Shown here: positions 16,704 to 24,221 of the stretch, one piece after another
Position numbering within the stretch: position 1 is the first letter of the stretch
Layout of the letters: every line of letters begins with the position of its first letter
Assembly (NCBI GenBank): GCA_034432795.1
Contig: DAOUBF010000078.1
Coordinates: 141,464 to 205,463 of the forward strand
Length of the DNA: 64,000 nt
Source of the DNA: DAOUBF01 sp034432795
GTDB lineage: Bacteria; Chloroflexota; Anaerolineae; DSLN01
Reading direction: 5' to 3'
Position numbers and translations under genes: made by a program
Notes under the pieces: generated by a model
Databases searched by the model: none
What the model saw: the letters and a program-made list of their open reading frames with translations, nothing else
What the model was told of the DNA's origin: nothing

Positions 16704-18023
16704 CTATGGGAAGATGCCTCGCATCTTCACCACATCGGCCACACGCTTCACCGCCAGCATATTGGCACCTAAGCGCAGTGGCACGCCCTGTTCGTGGCTA
16801 TACTCCCAAACCGCGTTGAAGGCATGGACCATCGTCCGTTCCAGGTTACGATTGACCTCGGCCTCATCCCAGAAGAACACCTGCAGGCCCTGCACCCATT
16901 CAAAGTAGCTGACCACGACGCCGCCCGCGTTCGCTAGGATGTCCGGCACAACGGGGATATTGCGCTCTTGCAGGATGGCATCCGCCTCGCGTGTGGTCGG
17001 GCCGTTGGCCGCCTCAACGATCAGCCGCGCCCGGATGCGGGGCGCGTTGTCCTTGTGAATCTGGTGCTCCACCGCCGCCGGGATAAGCACATCCACGTCG
17101 GCGGTTAATAGCTCGTCGTTGCTGATGTGCTCAACACCTGGGCCATAATAGCCCTCAAGCAGATGGCGGGGATGAGCATCCACATGGCGGTTAAGGTCGG
17201 CGATATCCAATCCACGCGGATGATACAGCCCGCCGGTGACATCGCTCACTGCCAGGACCTTACAGCCCATCTGGCTCAGAATCGTCGCCACGGTCTGGCC
17301 GACATTGCCATAGCCCTGCACAGCAACGGTTGTCTCTGCCGGGTCCCAAGCCAGCCGCCTGAGCATTTCGCGGGTGATAATGGCCACGCCGCGCCCGGTG
17401 GCCTCTTTACGGCCCAGGGAGCCGCCCAGAGCCAGGGGCTTGCCCGTGGTCGTGGCGAAGGCCGACCGGCCTTCCATCATGCTGATGGTATCGGTCATCC
17501 AGGCCATCACCTGGGGGTCTGTGTTGATGTCGGGGCCGGGGATGTCCTGCTTCGGACCGATGATCGGGCGGATCATCACCGTGAAGCGGCGGGTCAGGCG
17601 GCAGATCTCATCCCTGGAGAGTTGCCAGGGGTCACAGCGCACGCCACCTTTGGCGCCGCCATAAGGGATGCCGACCACAGCGCACTTCCAGGTCATCAGC
17701 ATAGCCAATGCCCTGACCTCGTTGAGCGTGACTGCCGGATGGTAACGAAACCCGCCCTTGCATGGCCCCCGCGCACTGGAATGCTGGACACGGTAGCCGG
17801 TGAAGACCTCAATATGACCATCGTCCATCACAACGGGGACGGAGACGGTCAACTCTCGCTCCGGCTGGCGCAAGAAAGCGTGGAGGCCAGGGTCCAGCTT
17901 GAGCCGCTGGGCCACCTCGTCTAACTGAGCCAGCGTTGTATCCCACAGGTCCGGCTGGCTGCGCTCGCTCACAATGAGAATAGGTTGCAATTTCAGCCGA
18001 TGGGCCTCCGATAGAGCATCCAT
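16704..18023 (-). CDS. gdhA: Glu/Leu/Phe/Val dehydrogenase, probable glutamate dehydrogenase
   Basis: This hexameric cytoplasmic enzyme of 439 residues interconverts glutamate and 2-oxoglutarate with NAD(P). Substrate-binding GPCKGGFRYHP, catalytic lysine in PYGGAKGGVRCDP, GPDINT and the coenzyme fold VAVQGYGNVG are all present, followed by PAAVEHQI and LANAGGVVVSYFEW. The start at 18023 (MDALSEAH) follows CCAGGAGGTGG at good spacing. A 38-base gap separates it from the unknown gene at 18062-18613, and both are bracketed by palindromic repeats in opposite orientation. Confidence 0.92.
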   Translation of the reverse strand: MDALSEAHRLKLQPILIVSERSQPDLWDTTLAQLDEVAQRLKLDPGLHAFLRQPERELTVSVPVVMDDGHIEVFTGYRVQHSSARGPCKGGFRYHPAVTLNEVRALAMLMTWKCAVVGIPYGGAKGGVRCDPWQLSRDEICRLTRRFTVMIRPIIGPKQDIPGPDINTDPQVMAWMTDTISMMEGRSAFATTTGKPLALGGSLGRKEATGRGVAIITREMLRRLAWDPAETTVAVQGYGNVGQTVATILSQMGCKVLAVSDVTGGLYHPRGLDIADLNRHVDAHPRHLLEGYYGPGVEHISNDELLTADVDVLIPAAVEHQIHKDNAPRIRARLIVEAANGPTTREADAILQERNIPVVPDILANAGGVVVSYFEWVQGLQVFFWDEAEVNRNLERTMVHAFNAVWEYSHEQGVPLRLGANMLAVKRVADVVKMRGIFP

Positions 18024-18061
18024 GACGGCCACCTCCTGGAGCCTGGGGGGTCTGTGCCCCC

Positions 18062-18613
18062 TTACCTGGCTCGCCAAATCTCAAGAGGCGGCATGTGGAT
18101 AGAGGTCAACATGGCGCCATATCCCTTGCGATTGGCGACATCATGGTCATCCACCAACTGCACATCCACGAGAACCTGTGGGTGGCCTGGCCCCATTTTT
18201 TCCTGATAGGATTCAACCAGGGCCCGGTCCAGGGCAGCGGCGGCGGATTGAAGCGCTGCTGTCTTGCGCGTCACCCATAGGATCAGATTCACCGGCGCCA
18301 ATTCCTCTCCCCGAAACACCAGGTCCTCAGGCGTGGCCTCATACTCAATCATGTACGCGGCCTTCACATTCCTGTCCAACGTGCCCAGATAGATCGCGGC
18401 TTCACGGGCCAACTCCTGGCGAAACACAGCGATCGTTTCAGGGTGGTTGGCCTTCAAGCGCTCAATCACCTGGGCGGGCGAGGTCAGGCGCAGCTTAGAC
18501 GCCACCAGCCGTAGCACGCGATCCAGCGAGCCTTCCGCAATCCCTGAAGGGGCTGTCTCTGGCCGTACCGACGCAGGGGTCGTGCGTGTGTCCATCTCAG
18601 GTTGTTTAGACAT
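18062..18613 (-). CDS. Unknown protein encoded before gdhA
   Basis: I do not recognise this 183-residue soluble protein. The N-terminal 25 residues are Thr/Pro/Ser-rich. The body alternates helices (LDRVLRLVASKLRL, PAQVIERLKANHPE) and hydrophobic strands (VNLILWVTR, QVLVDVQLVDDHD), and the C-terminus is LTSIHMPPLEIWRAR. There is no signal peptide, no membrane helix and no cysteine. A GAGGAGG ribosome site precedes the ATG. Its position directly before gdhA on one transcript suggests a link with nitrogen metabolism, for instance a regulator or partner of the dehydrogenase, but no domain supports this. Confidence 0.75.
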   Translation of the reverse strand: MSKQPEMDTRTTPASVRPETAPSGIAEGSLDRVLRLVASKLRLTSPAQVIERLKANHPETIAVFRQELAREAAIYLGTLDRNVKAAYMIEYEATPEDLVFRGEELAPVNLILWVTRKTAALQSAAAALDRALVESYQEKMGPGHPQVLVDVQLVDDHDVANRKGYGAMLTSIHMPPLEIWRAR

Positions 18614-18645
18614 TCTCTTACCTCCTCCGTCTGTTCACCGGGTTT

Positions 18646-18687
18646 GTACTAAGGGATTCGCTAACCACAAGGCTAATCCGTTAGTAC
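18646..18687. repeat. Palindromic repeat family, complete copy C
   Basis: GTACTAAGGGATT and AATCCGTTAGTAC form arms matching at 12 of 13 positions, around a CGCTAACCACAAGGCT centre. Related single arms occur at 16432-16461, 21052-21081 and 24196-24221. It lies about 33 bases before the ATG of the unknown gene at 18062-18613. Confidence 0.85.
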
Positions 18688-18816
18688 CTCTTTGCTTCTA
18701 GCACAAAAAGGCTGAAAAGCGCATAAAAACGCCCGGTGTCTTCATGAAAACGGCATGAAAAAGGCCGTAAGACCCCGCCCACACGTGTGGCGTGGCCCGC
18801 CGTGCTCGGTTCCCAT

Positions 18817-18851
18817 TTCCTTGATTCTTTATAGATAATCCGTTGAGTACC
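18817..18851 (-). repeat. Dispersed covarying leader repeat, shortened copy D
   Basis: On the minus strand this reads GGTACTCAACGGATTATCTA and then AAGAATCAAGGAA, with the central hairpin missing. It lies between the response-regulator gene and the next operon. A CCACACGTGTGG palindrome at 18779-18790 lies further into the same gap. Confidence 0.8.
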
Positions 18852-18871
18852 ACTATCGTTAAGGGAGGAGG

Positions 18872-19597
18872 CTATGCTTCAGGCGGAGGGGACTCCGGCG
18901 AGGGTTCCGGCGCGGTGAGCATATACCCGACGCCGGGGACGGTGATGAGATATTGCGGGTTGGCCGGATCAGGTTCAAGTTTGCGCCGCAAATAGCGCAC
19001 ATAGGCGCGAAGGTAATCAATGTCATTCCGATATTCCGGCCCCCAGACCTTGATCAGGAGTTCCTCATGTGACATCACACGGTTGACGTTCAGGGCCAGT
19101 TGATGGAGCAGCTTATACTCCGTCGGCGTGAGCGGGACATTTTTGCCCTTCATCTTCACCTGGTGACGGGCATAGTTGATCTCCAGGTCGCCACAGGTCA
19201 GGCCCGCTGTAGTCACTACCTCGTCAGGGCGTTTGTAACGGCGCAGCACGGCCTGCACACGCATGACCAACTCCCTGGCGCTGAAGGGTTTGGTAATATA
19301 ATCGTCCGCGCCGGCCTCAAAGCCGCGCACCAGGTCGCTTTCCTGTGCCTTGGCCGTGAGCATGATCACCGGCACATCCGAAAACTCGCGGATACGGCGG
19401 CAGACTGCGTAGCCGTCCATGCCATACGGCAGGACGATATCCAGGAGCACCAGATCGGGCTGCTCCAACGCAAGCATCTCCAGGGCCGCTTCGCCGTTGG
19501 CGGCGGCGATCACCTCGTATCCCATGGCTTTCAGCACCTCGGTCGCCAGCCGTACAAGGCGCGGCTCATCGTCCACAACCAGGATCTTCTCAGCCAT
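18872..19597 (-). CDS. Response regulator, OmpR/PhoB type
   Basis: This 241-residue DNA-binding regulator has a receiver domain at residues 4-118 with the acidic pair D9/D10, phosphorylatable D53 in LLDIVLP, the MLTAK threonine and the ITKPF lysine. A winged-helix domain follows at about 130-228 (LTPTEYKLLHQLALN, DYLRAYVRYLRRKLEPDP). It follows the GAF histidine kinase by 20 bases and should be its partner. Targets are unknown. The KdpE-like winged helix suggests an ion or envelope stress role, but this is weak. Confidence 0.92.
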   Translation of the reverse strand: MAEKILVVDDEPRLVRLATEVLKAMGYEVIAAANGEAALEMLALEQPDLVLLDIVLPYGMDGYAVCRRIREFSDVPVIMLTAKAQESDLVRGFEAGADDYITKPFSARELVMRVQAVLRRYKRPDEVVTTAGLTCGDLEINYARHQVKMKGKNVPLTPTEYKLLHQLALNVNRVMSHEELLIKVWGPEYRNDIDYLRAYVRYLRRKLEPDPANPQYLITVPGVGYMLTAPEPSPESPPPEA

Positions 19598-19617
19598 CCT
19601 CGGAAGCCTTCATCCTT

Positions 19618-20970
19618 TCAGGTCTCAACAGACAGTCCGCTGCTCAGGCCGGTGCGGGGCAGGGTGAAGTGCAACGTCGTGCCTTCGCCCACCTTACTTT
19701 CTGCCCAGATACGCCCACCGTGCATCTCCACAATGGCACGCGCAATGGGGAGCCCCAGCCCGGTGCCTGGAACGTGCTTGCCCGAGGTCAGGCTGACGCG
19801 GAAGAACTTCTCAAACAGCCGGTTCAAGTCCTCGGGCGAGATGCCGATGCCCTGATCGGCCACGCTGATCTCTACCTCATCAGGCCGGGCCTCGCCCCGA
19901 ATGACGATCAGGGTGCCCTCTGCGGAGTACTTGATGGCGTTGTCCAGCAGGTTGCGCAAGACCTGCTGGACACGGTAGGGGTCGGCGTCCACGATGGGGA
20001 AGTGTCGCGGGAAATCCACCAGGATGCGATGTTGGCGGCTGCGGTGCTCAAATTCTTTGACTACGGCATGGACCAGGCGGGGTAAGATCACGGGCTGGAG
20101 GTCAAGCTTGAGTTGCCCAGCTTCAATCAGCGACGACTCCAGCATCTCATGGATGATGCTGGTGAGGTGGTCGCATTCCTCATCAATGATCTCCAGAAAC
20201 TCACGCTGGCTTTGAGGGTCAAAGTTGGCCTCTTCCATCAGCAAGGCGGTGGAATAGCCTTTGATAGAGGCCAACGGCGTACGCATGTCGTGGGCCAACG
20301 AGGCGATCACCTCCGACTTGAAGCGGTTGGCTTCCTCCAGGGCGCGCAGGTGCTTCTGCCTGGCCGCAAGCTCAGCGTTGCTGATCGCCAGGGCGATGAG
20401 ATTGGCCAGGGCCTCAACAAAGGCCAGGTCGTTGGCATCAAAGCTCCCCGGCTGGCGCAAATTGTACAGGCTGAGCACACCCAGGGTTCGGTCCCCGGCG
20501 ATCAGGGGCGCACAAACAGCGCTCTTGGGCTGGTCCGCCCCGCCCATAGCGCGGCGAAAGCATTCTTTCCCTTGGGGGCGGACGTTTTCCGTAGCGCGGC
20601 TCACATCGTCCGCAGTCTGGTAAAGCGCACTCCGATTGGAGATGAAACATTCACCGGCCATCCCCTCGGCGGGCTGCAGGCGCAACTGTCGCAGGGGTTC
20701 AACATCCAGGCCAACCGCCGCAGCGCAGAAAAGCTCGCCTGCATCCTGGTCATAGAGCATGAGCGTACCACTATCCGCATGCGCCAGGACGGTGATCAAG
20801 CGTTCCAGGATAGTGGGCAGCATTTCATCCATCTCATTGATGGTGGCCAGGGCGCGCGCGACCTCCAGCAACGTATCGCGTTCATTTTCCAGCCGGCGCA
20901 GTTCGGCTTCCAGCCGGCGCACCTCCGCTGCCAGGTGCTCTGCGTCCTGAGGGTGGGGTATCACAGTCAT
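19618..20970 (-). CDS. Sensor histidine kinase with GAF domain
   Basis: This cytoplasmic kinase has no membrane segment. A coiled coil (AEVRRLEAELRRLENERD) leads to a GAF domain (about residues 40-195), then a HisKA domain with SLAHDMRTPLASIKGY containing the phosphorylated histidine, and an ATPase domain with NLLDNAIKYS, VADQGIGI and GTGLGLPIA. I place the start at 20970, where GAGAGG lies ten bases upstream; ATGs at 20979 and 21000 are also open. A GAF domain points to a soluble ligand or redox signal. It is transcribed ahead of the OmpR-type regulator. Confidence 0.9.
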   Translation of the reverse strand: MTVIPHPQDAEHLAAEVRRLEAELRRLENERDTLLEVARALATINEMDEMLPTILERLITVLAHADSGTLMLYDQDAGELFCAAAVGLDVEPLRQLRLQPAEGMAGECFISNRSALYQTADDVSRATENVRPQGKECFRRAMGGADQPKSAVCAPLIAGDRTLGVLSLYNLRQPGSFDANDLAFVEALANLIALAISNAELAARQKHLRALEEANRFKSEVIASLAHDMRTPLASIKGYSTALLMEEANFDPQSQREFLEIIDEECDHLTSIIHEMLESSLIEAGQLKLDLQPVILPRLVHAVVKEFEHRSRQHRILVDFPRHFPIVDADPYRVQQVLRNLLDNAIKYSAEGTLIVIRGEARPDEVEISVADQGIGISPEDLNRLFEKFFRVSLTSGKHVPGTGLGLPIARAIVEMHGGRIWAESKVGEGTTLHFTLPRTGLSSGLSVET

Positions 20971-21051
20971 CCCAGGCATTCCTCTCACCAAGGGCAACAT
21001 AAACCCGTTGTCAGGAGTTGATCATATACCATATTGCCCCAAATGAGGAAA

Positions 21052-21179
21052 GGCACTAACGGATTAGCCTTGTGGTTAAGGGGAGAAGGCGCGGAATAAG
21101 AACTCTCTCACCTCCCTGATTCCTGTCACCGAAGGTGACGTTGGCCTCCTTGATTCCTGTAAATAATCCGTTGAGTACC
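21052..21179 (-). repeat. Compound repeat, copy E (both families)
   Basis: A palindromic-family arm at 21052-21081 is followed by a full covarying repeat at 21114-21179 with hairpin GTCACC-GAA-GGTGAC (21125-21139). It fills the leader of the GAF kinase gene and contains no coding sequence. Confidence 0.85.
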
Positions 21180-21205
21180 ATTTTCCCTGTGTGCTCTGGG
21201 TAAAA

Positions 21206-21976
21206 CTATCTAGGCGCCAGGGCGCGTGCGGCCAGGCGGGGCAGCACCACGGCGACATCGGCGTGGAAGACAGCCTCGGCCAACGCGTCCATGTGCGTGG
21301 CCTCGCGGTTGATCAGGATCAGGTGCGCACCCGCCTCATGTGCCAGCAGGGGCAGGTCGCCTGCGGGCGCGACCTCCAGCGACGAGCCGACGATCAGCAT
21401 GAGATCGCAGCGGCGCGCCTCCTGTTGCGCTTCGTAGAAGGCGCGGGCGGGGAGCTGCTCGCCAAACAGGACCACGTCGGGTTTGATCACGCCGCCACAG
21501 CGCGGGCAGCGCGGCACCTCGCCGTCCTCTATGAACCGTTCTATGATTGGGCGGGCGGGGAAGTGGGCGTAGCAATGCATACAGGTGGCCTGGCGCAGGT
21601 GGCCGTGCACCTCAATGACGCGCCGGGAGCCAGCCGCCTGGTGCAGACCGTCAATGTTCTGGGTGATCACCGCCTTGAGGACACCGGCGGCCTCCAGCGC
21701 AGCCAGGGCCTGGTGAGCGGGGTTGGGCCGGGCCGTGAGCGTCAACCCGGCCAGGGGACGGATCCAGTTGTAGAAGCGCTCCGGGTGGCGGCGGAAGCTG
21801 TAAATAGAAGCCACCTCCAGGGGGTCCACCTGTTCCCACAGTCCGGAGCCGGGGCTACGAAAATCCGGCACGCCGGAGGGTGTGCTGATGCCGGCGCCGG
21901 TCAGCGCAATGGCGTAGCGGGCCTGCTTCAGCCGCCGTGCGGCCCGGTTCAGGCGGCGCTCGTCCAGGGAAGCCAT
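21206..21976 (-). CDS. cobB: NAD-dependent protein deacylase, Sir2 family
   Basis: Sirtuins remove acetyl and related groups from lysines using NAD. ALTGAGISTPSGVPDFRS binds NAD, TQNIDGLHQ carries the core Asn-Asp, VHGHLR has the catalytic histidine and CMHC-x20-CPRC holds structural zinc; VGSSLEV and INRE complete the fold. Length 256 is typical. The second residue pair of the GAGIS loop lacks the usual E-SGIPTFR wording but is within the family range. It lies 44 bases after endonuclease V. Confidence 0.93.
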   Translation of the reverse strand: MASLDERRLNRAARRLKQARYAIALTGAGISTPSGVPDFRSPGSGLWEQVDPLEVASIYSFRRHPERFYNWIRPLAGLTLTARPNPAHQALAALEAAGVLKAVITQNIDGLHQAAGSRRVIEVHGHLRQATCMHCYAHFPARPIIERFIEDGEVPRCPRCGGVIKPDVVLFGEQLPARAFYEAQQEARRCDLMLIVGSSLEVAPAGDLPLLAHEAGAHLILINREATHMDALAEAVFHADVAVVLPRLAARALAPR

Positions 21977-21993
21977 AGGAGTTGTTCAACTCC

Positions 21994-22021
21994 AACCGGG
22001 CTGTGAGCACCGGTACTGGGT
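21994..22021 (+). repeat. 28-bp dispersed repeat shared with 47402-47429
   Basis: The AACCGGGCTGTGAGCACCGG segment and following TACTGGGT match the reverse complement of 47402-47429 at 26 of 28 bases. It lies in the gap between endonuclease V and Sir2. Confidence 0.8.
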
Positions 22022-22740
22022 CAATCAAACAGCGTGGGCTGCTGGGCCGGAGGGACGACGGTCTCACCGGCAGCGACCCGGTGGGCCAGGCGCGTCGGCT
22101 CCGGCAGCCGATAGCCCCGTACACAGTTTAGCACAAAACGCACCGCAGAGTCCAGATCAATGCGGTGGCCGACGGAGATATAGAGGGGCTTGGTGCCGGG
22201 CCGGGTGCGCACCACCATGCCGATCACCTCGCCGCGATCGAGCAGGGGGACGCGATCGCCGCTGTTAGGGCCAGGCGCCGGCTCCTGGCCGGGGGGATAA
22301 TAGGGGTACAGCCTGGACTTGGCGCAGCCAATCGTGGGTCGCTCCAGCCACAGCCCCACGTGGCAGGCGATCCCAAAGTGGCGTGGATGGGCGCGCCCCT
22401 GTCCATCTATAATAAAGACGTCCGGCTGATGCTTGAGCCGGTCAATGGCGGCCAGCACCGCCGGCGCCTCGCGGAAGGCCAGCAGGCCGGGGATGTAGGG
22501 GAAGGTGACCTGGCCCTCGTAGGTGGCCTGCTCAATCGGGCGGAGTTCAGGGTAGGTGAGGACCACGATGGCGGCACGGGCCAGGTCATCGCGGATGCCC
22601 ACATCCACGCCAGCGACAAGATGGACGTCCCTCAGGGGCGGGCCTTCAACGATGCGGGCGGCCAGTTCGCGCTGCAGCGCTTCGGCCTGCTGGGGGGTGA
22701 GGTCCCACCGGTGTAGCGGCGGTCGTGATGGGGCGGTCAC
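22021..22740 (-). CDS. nfi: Endonuclease V (deoxyinosine 3'-endonuclease)
   Basis: Endonuclease V nicks DNA near deoxyinosine. The motif order is complete: VAGVDVGI (first catalytic aspartate), VTFPYIPGLLAFREAPA, IDGQGRAHPRHFGIACHVG (second aspartate) and PTIGCAKSRLYPYY. The start is placed at the GTG 22738-22740 (239 residues), near the usual length. The longer frame to 22812 would run 49 bases into the preceding gene and adds an arginine-rich stretch unlike the family. A slightly extended C-terminus ends PAQQPTLFD, which resembles a sliding-clamp-binding peptide (Q-x-x-L-F), an inference only. Confidence 0.9.
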   Translation of the reverse strand: MTAPSRPPLHRWDLTPQQAEALQRELAARIVEGPPLRDVHLVAGVDVGIRDDLARAAIVVLTYPELRPIEQATYEGQVTFPYIPGLLAFREAPAVLAAIDRLKHQPDVFIIDGQGRAHPRHFGIACHVGLWLERPTIGCAKSRLYPYYPPGQEPAPGPNSGDRVPLLDRGEVIGMVVRTRPGTKPLYISVGHRIDLDSAVRFVLNCVRGYRLPEPTRLAHRVAAGETVVPPAQQPTLFD

Positions 22741-22763
22741 GGGGGCGCGTCCTGCGCCGTCGC

Positions 22764-23933
22764 TCAGGCCGGCATGGCGCCGTCGGGCGAACGCGCCGGC
22801 TGGCCTCCCCATAGCGGGAGCGACGCCGCCAGGTCACGGAACTGTTGGGCGGTGGGGCTATCCGGCTGGACCAGGACCATCGGCATGGCCTGCTCCACCG
22901 CCTGATCGGCCAGCTCCGCCGCCGGGGTGATCACCTGGGCGATCTTGCGCTGGAGCGCCTGTTCAATCAGGGGGGTGGACATGGCGGCGGGCGAGCGCTG
23001 GACCAGGACCAGGCGCACGCGCTCCGCCGAAATCCCCAGACGACTCAGTTCGGCCAGGAGCGCCTGGGCCAAGTTCACAGAGATGCGTTCTGGCTCCAGG
23101 CAGATGACAATGTTATCGGCAGCGCTGAGCACACGGCGATTGGCCTCATGCAGGCCGGTGCCGATGTCCACAATGACGACATTCGCCAGGCTGGCCAGCG
23201 ATTTGAGGATGGCCTCGGCATATTCCGGGGACAGGCTCATGGGCGTCTCCAGCAACTGATGCGAGGCGGGCAGTAACCGCAGGCCACTGGCGTGCCTGAC
23301 CAGCTCATGCTCAACCGTCACCGCGTGCAGGTCCATCAGTGGCCTGTTCATCAGGTTGGTCAGACTGCGGAAGTGGTCTAGCCCAAGCTGGAGGCCGGCG
23401 GTGGCGGCACCGGGGCGAAACTCGGCGAAGATCACATCCTGGCCGGCCTGCATGAGTGAGGCTGCCAGATTCAGCGCGGTGGTGGTCGTCCCCAGGCCGC
23501 CACGCACGCCCATGACGGCGATGACAGTGGCATGGCGCGTGCTGACGGCCTGTGCCTGACTCTTGGCGCGGCTGAGCATGGCCTTGACACGGGCGCTGAG
23601 TTCCTGGGGGTGGGTGGGCTTGGTCAGGTAATCGTCGGCGCCGGCCTCAAACCCGGCCACCTTGTCTTCCACCAGGGTCTTGGCCGTGAACATGATCACG
23701 GGGATATGCGCCAGGCGCGGCACGCTGCGCAGACGGCGGCAGACCTCAAAGCCGTCCATGTCCGGCATCATCACATCCAGCAGGATCAGATCGGGCGGAT
23801 GGGCCTCGGCCATCTGCAGGGCCTGCGCGCCGCTCTGGGCTGTGGCGGTCTCATAGCCCTGGCGTTGCAGCATTAATCCGATGAGGGTGAGACTGTCGCG
23901 GTCATCGTCTACGATCAGGATTCTTTCGGCCAT
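22764..23933 (-). CDS. Receiver domain fused to a CpaE/ParA-like ATPase
   Basis: Residues 1-120 are a receiver domain with D9-D11, phosphorylatable D53 (LLDVMMPD), MFTAK and LTKPT. Residues 137-370 are a MinD/ParA-type fold, VIAVMGVRGGLGTTTTALNLA, but the P-loop lysine is replaced (GLGT instead of GxGKT), as in CpaE-type proteins. VVIVDIGTGLHEANRRVL resembles the second Walker region. CpaE proteins localise type IV or Tad pilus machinery; no pilus genes are present here. The start at 23933 has GGAG at six bases. An upstream frame to 24143 would translate repeats. Confidence 0.88.
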   Translation of the reverse strand: MAERILIVDDDRDSLTLIGLMLQRQGYETATAQSGAQALQMAEAHPPDLILLDVMMPDMDGFEVCRRLRSVPRLAHIPVIMFTAKTLVEDKVAGFEAGADDYLTKPTHPQELSARVKAMLSRAKSQAQAVSTRHATVIAVMGVRGGLGTTTTALNLAASLMQAGQDVIFAEFRPGAATAGLQLGLDHFRSLTNLMNRPLMDLHAVTVEHELVRHASGLRLLPASHQLLETPMSLSPEYAEAILKSLASLANVVIVDIGTGLHEANRRVLSAADNIVICLEPERISVNLAQALLAELSRLGISAERVRLVLVQRSPAAMSTPLIEQALQRKIAQVITPAAELADQAVEQAMPMVLVQPDSPTAQQFRDLAASLPLWGGQPARSPDGAMPA

Positions 23934-23965
23934 GAGCATCTCCAGGCATTCAACGATCGGCCAAT

Positions 23966-24018
23966 TTCCTTGATTCCTGTCGCCGAAGGCGGCGTTGTTA
24001 GATAATCCGTTGAGTACC
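23966..24018 (-). repeat. Dispersed covarying leader repeat, copy F
   Basis: Minus strand: GGTACTCAACGGATTATCTA, then hairpin GCCGCC-TTC-GGCGAC (23979-23993, one G-T pair), then AGGAATCAAGGAA. It ends 33 bases before the ATG of the receiver-CpaE gene. Confidence 0.9.
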
Positions 24019-24221
24019 TCAACCCCAACCCTCCCCCGCAAGGGGGGAGGGGGGTGATTCTGCCCCCCACCCCAGCCCTCCCCTCCAGAGGGGGAAGGGG
24101 CGGAGGCAGGCTGAAGGCTGACGGCTTTGTGGTACTGTAGCATAGTCTAGCACACTTCGCAAGGACCGCTTAGTACTATAGAGGGCCACTTCCCCAACCA
24201 CAGGGCACATCCGTTAGTACC
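24019..24221. repeat. C/G-rich repeat block and palindromic-family copy G
   Basis: C/G-rich units fill 24019-24100. A partial palindromic-family arm ending ATCCGTTAGTACC lies at 24196-24221 and touches the stop codon of the NtrC-type gene. Confidence 0.75.

Noticed and set aside
19100..21021. Long plus-strand frames opposite the two-component genes
   Set aside because: They are antisense frames kept open by GC bias; the minus-strand frames carry complete kinase and regulator domains.
22741..22812. N-terminal extension of endonuclease V
   Set aside because: It overlaps the end of the receiver-CpaE gene and adds arginine/alanine-rich sequence not found in the family.
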